Assembly (NCBI GenBank): GCA_029531795.1
Contig: JAPEIS010000003.1
Span: 2,356,001-2,420,000 of the forward strand
DNA: 64,000 nucleotides
Direction of reading: 5' to 3'
Origin: Sclerotinia nivalis
Taxonomy: Eukaryota; Ascomycota; Leotiomycetes; Helotiales; Sclerotiniaceae
Shown here: positions 47,101-58,241 of the stretch, piece by piece
How the letters are laid out: each line of letters starts with the position of its first letter
Numbering within the stretch: position 1 is the first letter of the stretch
Notes under the pieces: model-generated
What the model saw: the letters and a program-made list of their open reading frames with translations, nothing else
What the model was told of the DNA's origin: nothing
Database searches by the model: none
Translations under genes and position numbers: made by a program

Positions 47101-49425
47101 ACAAACCCAAGATCGTATCGTTTTATCGCGCTACTTTCGATCCTCGGAAAAGGTCTAGAAAGGCTTATAGCAAAAAAGGTATTATAGTTAGTTCTGAAAT
47201 ATAAAGTACTTACGAATTAACAATTCAATACCCTTTTATTATATTCTTCAGTAGATCTTACAACATATATAATCTACGATATTGAATCAGTATTGAAAAA
47301 GGAGTTGAAAACGATCCTACTCATTATAAATGTAAAAGATGCTTTCAATGCAATCCTCTCTGACCAGTTGATTAACCGATTTAGAGAGCAAGATTGGTTG
47401 AACAATTTAATCAAATGGATTCAATCCTTTGCTACTAATCGCTTTATTTAAATACAATTGGATAACGAAATTGATCTAAAAACTAAATTGAATTGCGGCC
47501 TACCTCAAGGCTCCCCGATCTCACCAATTCTGTTCATGCTTTACATTGCCCCTATTTTCTGGATGGGTAATCCTTCAAAAAGGTTCAGATATACCGACGA
47601 TATTGCTTTACTAGCTTCGTTTAATAGCCTATAAGCAAATTGTAATATACTTCAGGCCGATATACAAGAAACCCTGGATTGGGGGAAGTCCGAAGGGATC
47701 ATTTTCGACCCTAAAAAATCTGAATTGATTCATTTCTACAAAAAGTATAGCGCTTTAAATGAGATTCCATCAGTATAGACCAATAATCTAAGAATCGAAG
47801 AAAGGCCCGGCTTTCTCCAATGGCTAGGAGTTTACTTCGATAGGAAGCTGAGTTTCAAACCTCATATCCGAATTCTTACTGCAAAAGCCTTCAAGATAGC
47901 TAATACAATACGATCCTTCAACAATACATACTACAGGATCCCTCCTTATCTCACAAAACGGGTAGTTATAGCCTGTACTTTGAAAAAATACTATTTCGCA
48001 TCGGAGATATAATAACCAAACCGAGATAGATCCAAACCCAACTTCCCGAATTACAGGATCTCGAACCAAATAGACAATCATTTGAATCTATTAAACAAAA
48101 TGGTATTGTCTTATATAAGAACTATCCTCCCAATATTCAGAACAACCAATACAACAGTATTGTATAAAGAATCCAAATTCCGACCCTCAGAAATCGAATT
48201 GAATCTAGTATCGCAGTTATACGTTACAAAAACGATTAGATTGGACCTCTATCATTTTCTACGAATTAGAGCTAACAAAATGATCAAAGCTAAAAGTCTA
48301 AACAAATGATCATTAGATACAAGATTTATAAGATTCATTAAGGCCCTACCAATCACTAAACAAATTAATCTATTCGCTTTTTTTGTATAGGAATATAAGG
48401 AATCCAGAGAGGAAGCTGAATAACGAATGGCTGGTCCAAAGGGTAGATCAAAAATGCAAATGGTTGAGGATTTCAAAGCCTTTTATACATTGATCCCAAA
48501 GAGTGATATACAAATTTTCTTCGATAGTTCCAAAAGCGAAAACAAGGATGGTACTATTGAAGGCGATTATATCATTATATAATTTGGTATTCAAGTAGTC
48601 CGTGATTTTTTCTCATTGGGCCTCAACACAGAGGTTTTCGATGCCAAAGCCAAAGCTGCAATGAATAGAGCGACAAAGGCTTTAATCCTTTTATTAATCA
48701 GATTCGCTACAGATCTTTGGATTTTCCTAAACAACTACAAGGTGACCCTTAGATTGGGCTCCCATTTCAATAGCTCCTCCCAATTGGTTTTCGAGGACTT
48801 TTTGATATTAATCCGAGTATAGACTATCAGATCTAAGCTTCTACATATTCCCCTTAATAGAATTCGAGTTCGCTGGGTCCCTAGGCATCTCAATATCCCG
48901 GGCAACGAAGCGGTCGACAAAACAGCAAAAGAAGATATTGTATTATTTTCCTCCTCAAATCTGATTTGTACGTTAGCATTTTTCAAAAGGATAATGAAAA
49001 CCAATACGCACAAAGCGGATACCCAATTATGGAATACAATCAGCCCTTCGTACTACAAAAACTTACTTTACACATATATAGATAATACAGTATCGCTTTC
49101 CTTAAAAAGAGCTACACTACATTACATCCTTGCAATTAGATTACAATATAGGGACTTTGTAGCATACTACAAACGCTTTAATCATACTACTGCTTCTATA
49201 TATTGCTCTTATAAGAAAAGGAAAACCTTATTACATTTGTTCTTTTGCAAGAAAGGGAAAGTATATAAAACGCTTACAAAAATACCCCCCTTTGAAGCTA
49301 TTCCATAGTTTCTAAGTTCCCTTTTTGGTATAACCAGACTAGCTGAATGGTTAGAGACTACCAAATTCTATATAGAAATTTGCTTGTGGTATATAGCCGT
49401 TATTTAAAAAAAAAAAAAAAAATTT
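44197..49425 (+). mobile_element. Degenerate Tad/I-type LINE (non-LTR retrotransposon), RIP-like decay
   Basis: Order of parts: an ORF1 Gag-like segment from ATG 44197, interrupted by a poly-C run (44431-44442) and stops; CCHC-type zinc knuckles near 45150-45330 (CFRCYQYHNTRSC, CFAKCLHCYSSH); an endonuclease-exonuclease domain at about 45625-46140 (IIQANVGKG, DDFNLHYPNWNP); reverse transcriptase at about 46900-47900 (GLPQGSPISPILF, YTDDIALL at 47590); and RNase H at about 48490-48930, ending with RVRWVPRHLNIPGNEAVDK. Coding-like sequence runs to about 49404 and then a poly-A tract (to about 49425). At least ten in-frame stops, mostly TAA/TAG where CAA/CAG or TGG codons would be expected, plus AT enrichment point to C-to-T decay by RIP. 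The catalytic Ala of the usual YADD is Thr here. The element is dead. Confidence 0.88.
44431..44442. repeat. Poly-C run inside LINE ORF1
   Basis: About 12-14 consecutive C residues shift the reading frame of the Gag-like ORF. The reading frame after it (NAALKASYAQKAASPT) is in a different register from that before it. It is either a true slip mutation or an assembly error. Confidence 0.8.
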
Positions 49426-52238
49426 TTTCCTTATTATTATTAAAACAAACGCAATTGGTAATTGTAGGGTTGGTAGGAACAGATAGAATACTCAAAAAAA
49501 AAAAAAGGGGGATATATATAAAAGGCTAATCAATAAAACATATTTGAGGGGATTGGGAGAGAAATCAAGAGTAATGATCCAGTGAACGAAAAAGGCCATA
49601 AAATAAAACACAAAACTATATAGCTCAACCCTTTTCGCAACAGCAATCATATAAACCCTGCCCTAACATTCTTAAAAACTATATATATATATATACTACC
49701 CCTAGCTAGCTAGTACTCCACTCAAAGGCCTAAAACCCCTATGAGCGCCATTTGTCCAAATTGGAATCGGTGGCTAAAGGTTTCACGTGCACGCACGTGC
49801 GGCCTGCGGCCTATGGCGATAAACAAATCAAATCAAATCAAATCAAATCTCACAATCTTGCTATCCTCTGCTTTGTTACAAATACCGCCGAGTCTTTCGT
49901 AAATTTTCTCGAATCATAATATACCACAATGTTTGATTTCATACAATGGCAAGCCCAGATTCGGCAGTTATCATTGCTGCATGAGCATACATGGGACTAT
50001 GACTATCTAAACTTCATCAAGCTACCCGCAAACAGCATGCTACACTCAATCCTACAGCGCTGAACTTGTTCATTTTAGCGTCTTTAAAATCTCAGATCAG
50101 CAAATTACGCGAGCCTCGAATTCTCCCCTTAAAACCTCAACCCATCTTCCCCATCTTCCATATTTCCCATTCCTCCTGTATTCACCTCAAACTGTGCAAA
50201 GCGACAATTCACCAGCTTTTCATATAGAATCAAGAGTTCAGATCATTGGAATTCTATATATCGAATTAAATTAACTAGAAATTTAAGAATTTAACCCCAA
50301 TTTCATTACTTTCCACCAATCCTCGGTTTTCTAATATCAAGTCATTCTTCGAGCTCAAGTCGGAACCTCTTCTAGTATAAAGATGGAAGAGATACTCTAG
50401 TATATTAGATTTACAAGGAGCTAGCGTAGCTTATAACACCCATCACTTAAAACATCAAACCCATCAACCCCCACTACACCTAACCCAGCTCTACCAAAAA
50501 CTTCAACTTCAACATGAGCTTCATCTCAGCTACACTACATCTATCTATCTAGCATACATAGCTCCAACCAACCAACCATCTAACCGAACCACACAATACT
50601 AAACCACCCACATCTACCTAACTCTTTCAAACCTCCGTTGAAGTAAAACTCCATCTGTTAGAACTTACAATCCCTAGTGATGATTATCCGGGGCAAACAG
50701 GCTGTTAGTATTGTCCGTTAGTAGCTTGCGGGTTTCAGCTGAATTATCTGCTATTGACCTTTCAACACCCAGCAGCCCATACATACCTAAAAAGGTATAC
50801 AAATCAAAAACCCAACACCCTTCCCAGGATCTATAGAAAGCACCCTATGCCTCAGAATTTCTCCTCCCCCATATCCACTTTCAATCTCACAAACTTTCCC
50901 AGCATGGGCATTTCCTTCTTCCTCACAGATTATATTCAAATAGTCGTCGGATTTCATGCGTACCACATACACCATCAATCTCCCCATGTCACTCTCACAA
51001 ATAGAAATTATTATCTATTTATCAGTTTATTCATATAAATCTTTAATATAAAAAAACATTTCATCTCACCCTAACAACAACAATAAAAACAAAAACAATA
51101 ATACCCACAACAAACATTTTATTCCCTACCACAATACCACAAAACCACCCATACATCCCACCACCAAAAAAAAGCAAAATCCCAGCTCAGCCAGCAATGC
51201 AGATTGGGATGCTTATCCTATTTTATTCCCTCCCCTAGTGTGCACCGAACTTCAGTCGCCTTGAATCCTCACTTCCAGCAATTAATCTCATATAATTTAT
51301 CCTTCATACTTTTACATCTTCAAATCTCAACCCCATCAAACACATTCACTACACACGACCAAAAGAAATAAAGCAAACAGAGCCAAGACCCAAGATTAAA
51401 CCAAAGAAATAAACAGTGCGCAGTGCGCCGTAAATCTACCCCAGTATCTATAAAAACAACCTAGATTCGAGTGGCTATCATCGAAATAAGAACTCCATAA
51501 AGCAATAGCCAGAAAACCTAGGGAGATGCGTCTTGAAGCCACGATGAAGAATTTAGACAACTTTATGTGAGATGTGAGATGTGGGATTTGAGAGGGTAGA
51601 GAGAGAGTTGTAAGGAGAGGGGAAGGAAAGAAAACGAAAGAAAATGGGGAAGATCGTATAGATGATGAGAATGGATGGGAAAGAATAGAAGGATGGGGGA
51701 GATGACGAAATGGGAGAGACAATGGAAGCAGGAAAGACAGCAAAAAGGAAAAAAAGAGAGAGATAACAAAATAATGAAAGAACAAAACAGCAGAAGAACA
51801 TTGAAGACCAGATATCGGATCAAAGCTCCGGTCTACACATCGCTAATAAAACACTCAAGGTTTATGCAATTATAGAAGAACAGATGGACCGCAAGAAGTA
51901 TTATGAAAGATCATAATGATTTCTATTTCAAACCTCATATCAAAATTCCAACTCTACCGGGTATCTACCAGCTTCTGAAATTTCGCATTTCGTATGCCAT
52001 GCCCATATACTCCAAAGTCATGCAAGATCATATCATGTTCTTCATAGACGATCTTTTGCCCCTGACTAACGGTCGTATCTCATATGCCATAGGTCCTCTG
52101 TCCTTCTTCATCTCTTGCTATCCATTTCCCATGCAAATCATTCCTTTCCCTTGTATGCTCCCTTTTCCATGCAGACCATCCCGGTATCGTGCCCATCCGT
52201 GTATCTCTAATGTGTCATTTCCTTCCACAATGAAAGCT
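49426..52238. other. Intergenic downstream of LINE
   Basis: 2.8 kb without a gene I can support. It includes A-runs at 49490-49505, TA microsatellite at 49681-49695, CACGTG-containing palindromes at 49784-49811, AAATC repeats at 49827-49849, and a C-poor to C-rich strand-biased stretch at 50450-51400. Frames on the minus strand at 51396-51823 are low-complexity Phe/Leu/Ser-rich products of a purine tract. Confidence 0.45.
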
Positions 52239-53246
52239 CTATAGTATGTGATGTTCCACATGCGCTTCGTTACCACTAGCTTTCACAACCCCATCTGCAT
52301 TCTGTGCCGGCATAGCCATTGGTTTTCCTTCTTTCCTCGAATTTAAAGCTACCAATTCCCTTAACATCAATTCTCTCGTATCTCTTGCCAAATCTTCAAC
52401 ATCTGCCGAGGTAAGGTGTTTCGTCTCGATAGGTTTCAGCACTATATTGTTCCAAAATTAGCCTCGCTCTTCATTACCTCTGATTCTCTCTACCCCTAAC
52501 AAACAAATCGAATAAAAAAAGAACATACCTCGAACTGGTATCCTCCCCGATTTGAATCTCCAACTCTGCACATGCAAAACATCACTATAACAAGCGACGA
52601 CAACCGGAACAATCGGAACCCCAGCCTGAACCGCCAAATGAAAAGCTCCCTTCTTAAAAGGTAACAGTGTCGGATCCTTCGCATAACTTCTCGTTCCCTC
52701 GGGAAACATATAAACACTTTGCTTCTCCTTTCTAATCTCCGTTGCTGCCCCCGCCATCGCCTGTCTCGCATCTTTCGCGTTACCCCGATCAATAAATACG
52801 GTACCACTCAAACTCATAAACCAGCCTAGGAATGGCACATTCTTCAAACTCTTCTTCGCAGTCACAGAGCAATATCGAGGAAATATACACCCTAACATGA
52901 GCACATCAAGTTCGGTTTGATGATTTCCTATGAAGACTGCGGGGCGTGTTGTACCGAGATAATTGTTGGGATCTTCGACGACAAATGTTACACCCGTTGT
53001 AAACCACATTGCCCATTTGTAAGCGCGAGCGACGGCCCATTGTGATATGCGATAATTTCCTACGAGACGTAGGAGGATGGATATGAAGACACCATAACAA
53101 GCACAGAGGACGAGTGAAATATAACCTGCGAGAAGGCGAGCGAAGAAACCTGCGAGGGGAAGAATAGGAGAAAGCATGTAGAGAGATAAAGTGAGGGCGA
53201 TATAAATTATTGAAAGGTTTGTAGCGTAAGTGAGAAGAGCGAACAT
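52239..53246 (-). CDS. SLC1: 1-acyl-sn-glycerol-3-phosphate acyltransferase
   Basis: Exons on the minus strand are 53246-52529 and 52441-52239, giving 306 residues. The intron has donor GTATGT and acceptor ATAG, phase 1. The enzyme acylates lysophosphatidic acid to phosphatidic acid in the endoplasmic reticulum or lipid-droplet membrane. Motif I is NHQTELD at residues 108-114, with Thr in place of the common Ser. The block VFIDRGNAKDAR (about 150-161) corresponds to motif II, FPEGTRSY (181-188) is motif III, and VPIVPVVVACYSD is motif IV. Two to three hydrophobic segments occupy residues 5-62. The splice joins IPVR to VLKPIETKHLT, a conserved junction in the family. The 535-bp divergent promoter is shared with the SNO/PdxT gene. 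Confidence 0.92.
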
Positions 53247-53781
53247 CTTGACGTTTATGTAGATGAAGGTATAGCTGAGAGCTTTAACTTGTTTATGGTA
53301 AGCTTCACAGTATAACGGATCTCTTAATGATTGGGTGATTGGTTATTCAAATGACCCTCTCAAGGAGGGAAGTAGAGTGACATAAGATAATAAACCAATA
53401 TATTTGAGTGCAACAATCCTGAGATTGGAGGGGAAAAAGAATGATAAGTGAAGCTTTAACCTTCGGGAAGTTTTGGCGCAAGAAATTGGTTGAGGATTAA
53501 TTTTTATGGGTTTACATAATTTCAATTTGATTGGTTGAAATATAAATAAGGTTGTTCGGGTGACCTCACTAAAAAGTTCTCTGGGTAAAATGGAATTACA
53601 GGGTTTGCTTCGGTAATCGGATGGAAGTTATCATTTCTTGGCATCATTGGAATGAATGTTCGGACCTTCCTGAGTGAGTCAAATGAAATTTAATATCCAA
53701 AAACATGTGAAAGTTATATATTCTATTCCTAAAAATTTCATAATTTCCAAATCAAGTCTTTCTTTCTTTCATAATCCCAAT
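53247..53781. promoter_or_regulatory. Divergent promoter region, acyltransferase and SNO genes
   Basis: 535 bp between two divergent start codons. It is AT-rich. Upstream in-frame ATG 53674 would add 36 residues to the SNO product, but the PdxT fold starts only after residue 782 bp-coordinate ATG 53782, so the downstream start is preferred. No named factor site was recognised. Confidence 0.5.
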
Positions 53782-54809
53782 ATGGCAAATCATCCACCAT
53801 TCACAATAACCGTCGGAGTTCTAGCTCTTCAAGGTGCTTTCAATGAACATATCCAACTCCTTCGTTCCGCCCGTCAAATTCTCGCCACCAAAACCAAAAC
53901 CAAAACCACATCACATCAAACACATGATCTCGATATAAAATATAACTTCATAGAAGTACGAAATGAAATCGAACTTAACTCATGTGATGCACTTATCATA
54001 CCTGGTGGAGAAAGTACTGCTATTTCACTTGTTGCTCAAAGATCAGGTCTTCTTGAACCTTTGAGAGATTTCGTTAAGTGAGTCATCCACATGATTTTTT
54101 ATCCTCTTCCCCTTTTCCTAAGAGAGCATTACTCCTCCACCCATTTCTTCAGAATCTCGTACTAACAATCCTCAGACTCCATCGCCATCCTACCTGGGGA
54201 ACTTGTGCTGGTCTAATCCTCCTTTCTGAGTCCGCCAACCGCACCAAAGCAGGAGGCCAAGAATTAATCGGTGGTCTCGATGTTCGAGTCAATCGTAATC
54301 ATTTTGGTCGACAGGTTGAATCTTTCTCGGCCGATTTGGATTTACCGTTTCTCTCGTCTGTGACGCCAAGGCCTTCTTCCCCTTCATCAGAAAAGGAACC
54401 CAAGGAGAAAACCGCCCCCTTTCACGCAATATTCATCCGAGCCCCGGTCGTGGAGAAACTCCTCCCCCACCTCCCCGGGCCCCAGATCTCTGAATCTAAA
54501 CTCGACTCAACAGTCATCGCGCCCTCTAGACCTATCGACTCAAACACCATCCCCAATCCCGACTCTATCCTCTCCGCCCCAGTAGAAATCCTCGCCACTC
54601 TCCCAGGCCGCACGGCGTCAATCACTGACCCGCAAATCCAACAAAAGCTCACCACCGAAGCTGGTGATATAGTAGCCGTGCGTCAAGCAAATGTATTCGG
54701 AACTTCTTTTCATCCAGAATTAACGGGCGATGCGAGGATTCATGCATGGTGGTTAGAGCAGGTCATTGAGGATGTTGTTAAAAGACGAGAGTTAAAATCA
54801 TCATCATGA
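53782..54809 (+). CDS. SNO1: Pyridoxal 5'-phosphate synthase glutaminase subunit (PdxT/SNO)
   Basis: Exons 53782-54077 and 54176-54809 give 309 residues. The donor is GTGAGT and the acceptor CTCAG, phase 2. This class I glutamine amidotransferase supplies ammonia to the PdxS/Snz synthase that makes vitamin B6. The start VGVLALQGAFNEHI and the IPGGEST block are diagnostic. The catalytic triad is Cys109 in TWGTCAGLILL, His278 and Glu280 in SFHPELTGD. VRVNRNHFGRQVESF is also conserved. It is about 110 residues longer than bacterial PdxT: Ser/Pro/Lys-rich inserts lie after residue 165 and around residues 200-240, and a Lys/Thr insert lies in the first helix region. The partner SNZ gene is not in this window; in yeast SNO and SNZ genes are divergent neighbours, but here the neighbour is an acyltransferase. 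Confidence 0.93.
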
Positions 54810-56654
54810 TTACCATTATAGGGGAACGGCATTGTAATTTATCAAAAAAGATAGTTCTACTCGATAGAAATAGATTCAAACTTTCTGGATTCATACTTTA
54901 ATGGGGGCAAGCCCCCAAACCCCCATAGCTCGCTACGCTCGAAATGTTGAAGGTTGAAAGATACACATATATTTCATTTTAAATAAGTCCGCCTCCATGG
55001 CAGTGGCCCCCGGAGGGCCAGCGGAGCGTCAATCAATTGATCATGATTATGAAAGTTAGTGAAATCTTAAAATGCATTATACAAACAACACACAATCCGC
55101 TCAAGCCCTTGCCCTTCCGAATTCTCTCATCACCCAAAAACGCAAACTCCGTAAAGCCCAACACATCTAACAACAAAACAACTATCCCAGCCTAAAACAA
55201 CAAAACCACACATAACCCAATTTAGGACCATCCATCATCTATCATCATAACCATACCCATGACAATTCCCCCCCAAAAAAATATAATCCCAGCGCCAAAT
55301 CTTGAAAACGAGTTTCCGTCCTATAATCCATCATTCGTTGTATACACATATACTCGAATAGAAGCATCATGATTTTACCTACCTAATCCGAACCTCTCCA
55401 ATGAAAACCCATATACATCCCGTAAATCTGTAAAAAAAATCGTCTGAAGAATAGTTCTTGGGATGCCTAGTAATAAAGACAAGGAGGGTATCATGCCTAG
55501 ATGTAAGATTAAGATCAATATTATATATTTTCCAAATCATTTTATACGCGCCGAGAAATTCGAGAAGTTTCTTTTGGAGCAGGAGCAGACAAATGCACAA
55601 GTTGTGAAATTGAGAGCTAGAGGGCTGGGAATGTGAAGTTTCATTTTTGCAAATTAGCTCATTCCATCATTTTATACACAGCGTCCTTATTTTCCGCTCG
55701 TTGTTTGGAGGAAGACATTCCCGCTGTACATTATAGATATAAAGTTTACCATGCTATGTGAGATCCTGATGCCGTGATTTCTGTATCGAGAAAAAGAATC
55801 GGGATGTTGATTTTGTGATGCTGGAAATTCGATTCTATGTGGCACTCTGAGATGCAGGAACATGGTTATCATATGAATGATAAGGGGGAAAACAGTGCAT
55901 TCTTTTGGGATATAGCAGGATCGATATTCCTAGTGTAAGGGATTGGAGATTAGCGGGGCGGTAGTGAGTGAGACTCGCGGGGGTGTTGATAGTCTTGCCG
56001 TGTTTTGGATTTTAACGACTCTGAGGAGTCGATAGCAAACGATAGGAAGCGATTCTATCTGCAAGTACTTGAGCGCAGTTGTGGACGATACCAAGAAACG
56101 AGAGAGGGTGTCGAGAACCCCCTTAAATTTCATCAAGGTTGATGAAATATTCTGTGGGAACCCTTGGAACAAATCACTTAGCTCGGTCCCGGTTTAAGTG
56201 CCGCTTTGGTGGTACTTCATGTCAATCGAGGTAGATTATGTGGTTATAATGATAAACATAGAGAAATGGTTTAGTTCTTACCTAGTCGTGCGAGCCCTAC
56301 ATGTGGAGGAATTAGCACTAGGTTGAACTAAAAGCTCCACAAGGATAACCCACTCTAAGGAAATGCTCGAGCAGTCTAGATGGAATGAGTTGTGTGCAAG
56401 CTCTGGTTATATATTTAATATGACCGAGAAGAAATGAATATGAAGAAGAGGAAAATGGAGAAGACTCGAAATAGAAGAGCTAAATGTGAAGGTCCGGGTT
56501 TGCTAAGATCATGTTCGCAAGATGTTTGGAAAGGGAAAAAAGACCCGAAATTTATCAAATTTCACCACCGGTGTCAAGATAGGTAACTCATCAAAACTTG
56601 TTCGAACTTGAAGTTCGGAGAAATGAAAAAGATAACCAGCAATTCAGACTTCTA
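54810..56654. other. Intergenic with GC-rich palindrome cluster
   Basis: 1.8 kb without a gene. The GC-rich hairpins at 54903-55019 are listed separately. The remainder is AT-rich with short frames only, including 55930-56172 (minus), which I do not believe. Confidence 0.45.
54899..55027. repeat. GC-rich hairpin cluster, possibly of mitochondrial type
   Basis: GGGGGC-AA-GCCCCC (54903-54916) is a perfect 6-bp stem. It is followed by CCCCCATAGCTCGCTACGC. About 85 bp later lies GGCCCCCGGAGGGCC (55005-55019) within CATGGCAGTGGCCC and AGCGGAGCG. GC-rich palindromes in AT-rich DNA resemble the mobile GC clusters and double-hairpin elements of fungal mitochondrial genomes (known class of element). 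That origin is inference. The block lies 90-220 bp past the SNO stop codon. Confidence 0.45.
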
Positions 56655-58241
56655 CTATTCATCTATATCCCGCCATTCCAATTGCTTAACATCCCTTTTC
56701 GATCTCGACTTCAATCTATCCCACCCATCTCTCCTAACCCAACCTTTCCACTCATCCAATCGTCTCCAATGAGGATAATCTACATTTATCATCGGCCATG
56801 CCCATTTCCCCAAATCAAACATCTCGAACAACTTCGCATCCGATAATTTATCCTCATTATATGTTACAGACTCCCAATCCCGATCATAGATCTGTTGATC
56901 ACTGGCACTTACCAGTAATTGAAATCTCTGTAGCTTCAACGAGTCTCGTAGCTTGAGAAGAATGGTTTTGAAAGATATACAACCTCTAGGTCTATTTTGA
57001 GGGATGAGGAAAAAGCCATGCCCCAGGGATAAGGACTTCAACGTCGCTTTGTGACGGATGATGAATGAATAAAATGATGTATCGAAACTTCTTACCCTTG
57101 AAAGACGTAAGTTTTCGAGATGAGGATACGTATTAGAATAAAAGCCATCTTGATTCATCAGTTCCATTGTGTCATTGGGAAATCGAAAGGAAACATCCCA
57201 ACTAATATCCAAAGACCGAAGAGATTTCATGGATCCTATGAACGTACTCATAGTTTTAGTAAGCGTAGTGGTATGTTCGTGAGTTGCATTATTGCTAAGA
57301 GGATTGATTCCAATGCGAAGATCCTGAACTTTTGACGTAAATTTTTGCATATCATGAAGGAAATTAGTATGAATCCCAAAGGATGACTCAGTTATATCCT
57401 CGTCATCATGCAAGACTTGACTAACGAAAAGATCGACCGGAAAAGAATCCAAGACTAATTGTTGAATAGGTTGTTGAATTTGTCGTGTTGCAAGTAAGAT
57501 GCTAAGATGCCGAATACTAGATCGTGTAGGAAACGTAGTATCGTAAGAGTCATAAAGTGCGTCCGGTTCAAAATTCCATCTTCGTATCAGTCGCTTCCAT
57601 GCTAAAGTAAAATTGATTTCAGATTCCGAGAATGGACATTCAGTTGCAGTGGCTGTAACATATTTGACAGCAGGAAGTCGTGAAAGAGAATGGGATAGCA
57701 TGACGGGATCACAATGCCTCATCCTATTCTGAACAATCTGTTCAAACAATTTATTCACTCTCTCCTCATTCCTGAACATGCTCTCAATTTTGGTATACTT
57801 GTTCACATTCTGAACTTCATGATCAAATTCCAGCATATCCAAATCCCCAACATATATCTTAACGTGTTTGATAACTTTCGCTAACCATGGTAGACCGGCA
57901 ATATATCGTAATCGAGTCATGTCATCAAGGTGTGGTCGAATGGAAAACACGCCTTGCTCGACAAAATGCCCAGTACAAACATTGAAAAGACCAGTGACAG
58001 ATACGCCACCCCACGCTTTTGATGTAAGACGGAGGTTAATGACATCTTTTGCGGCAAGAAAACCGATAACTCGGGCTTTCAGTTCAATGGGTAGTTCGGA
58101 GAAAAAATTCAAGGCCTGGGAATTTAGCATATTAGCAGATGAATATGTTGGCACTGCCATTATCAGTAGCCTGGATGATCGAGAAGAAGGAAAGTTATTG
58201 GCAAGAACAGCTTGGTAGATATTGTGCAAACAGTAGTCCAT
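56655..58241 (-). CDS. F-box protein
   Basis: Single-exon frame of 528 residues, ATG at 58241. An F-box lies at about residues 47-85, FSELPIELKARVIGFLAAKDVINLRLTSKAW. Such proteins link substrates to Skp1 in SCF ubiquitin ligases. The remainder has Leu-rich, LRR-like segments (for example LRSLDISWDVSFRF and LENLRLSRVRSFD) without a clean repeat register, as is usual for fungal F-box proteins. The C-terminus is Trp-rich (KWAWPMINVDYPHWRRLDEW). Met28 (MAVPTYSSANM) is an alternative start, because the first 27 residues look unlike a conserved N-terminus. Substrate unknown. Confidence 0.8.
   Translation of the reverse strand: MDYCLHNIYQAVLANNFPSSRSSRLLIMAVPTYSSANMLNSQALNFFSELPIELKARVIGFLAAKDVINLRLTSKAWGGVSVTGLFNVCTGHFVEQGVFSIRPHLDDMTRLRYIAGLPWLAKVIKHVKIYVGDLDMLEFDHEVQNVNKYTKIESMFRNEERVNKLFEQIVQNRMRHCDPVMLSHSLSRLPAVKYVTATATECPFSESEINFTLAWKRLIRRWNFEPDALYDSYDTTFPTRSSIRHLSILLATRQIQQPIQQLVLDSFPVDLFVSQVLHDDEDITESSFGIHTNFLHDMQKFTSKVQDLRIGINPLSNNATHEHTTTLTKTMSTFIGSMKSLRSLDISWDVSFRFPNDTMELMNQDGFYSNTYPHLENLRLSRVRSFDTSFYSFIIRHKATLKSLSLGHGFFLIPQNRPRGCISFKTILLKLRDSLKLQRFQLLVSASDQQIYDRDWESVTYNEDKLSDAKLFEMFDLGKWAWPMINVDYPHWRRLDEWKGWVRRDGWDRLKSRSKRDVKQLEWRDIDE

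Noticed and set aside
51396..51823. Overlapping minus-strand frames rich in Phe, Leu and Ser
   Set aside because: They come from a purine-rich low-complexity tract read in reverse; all three phases are open and none looks conserved.
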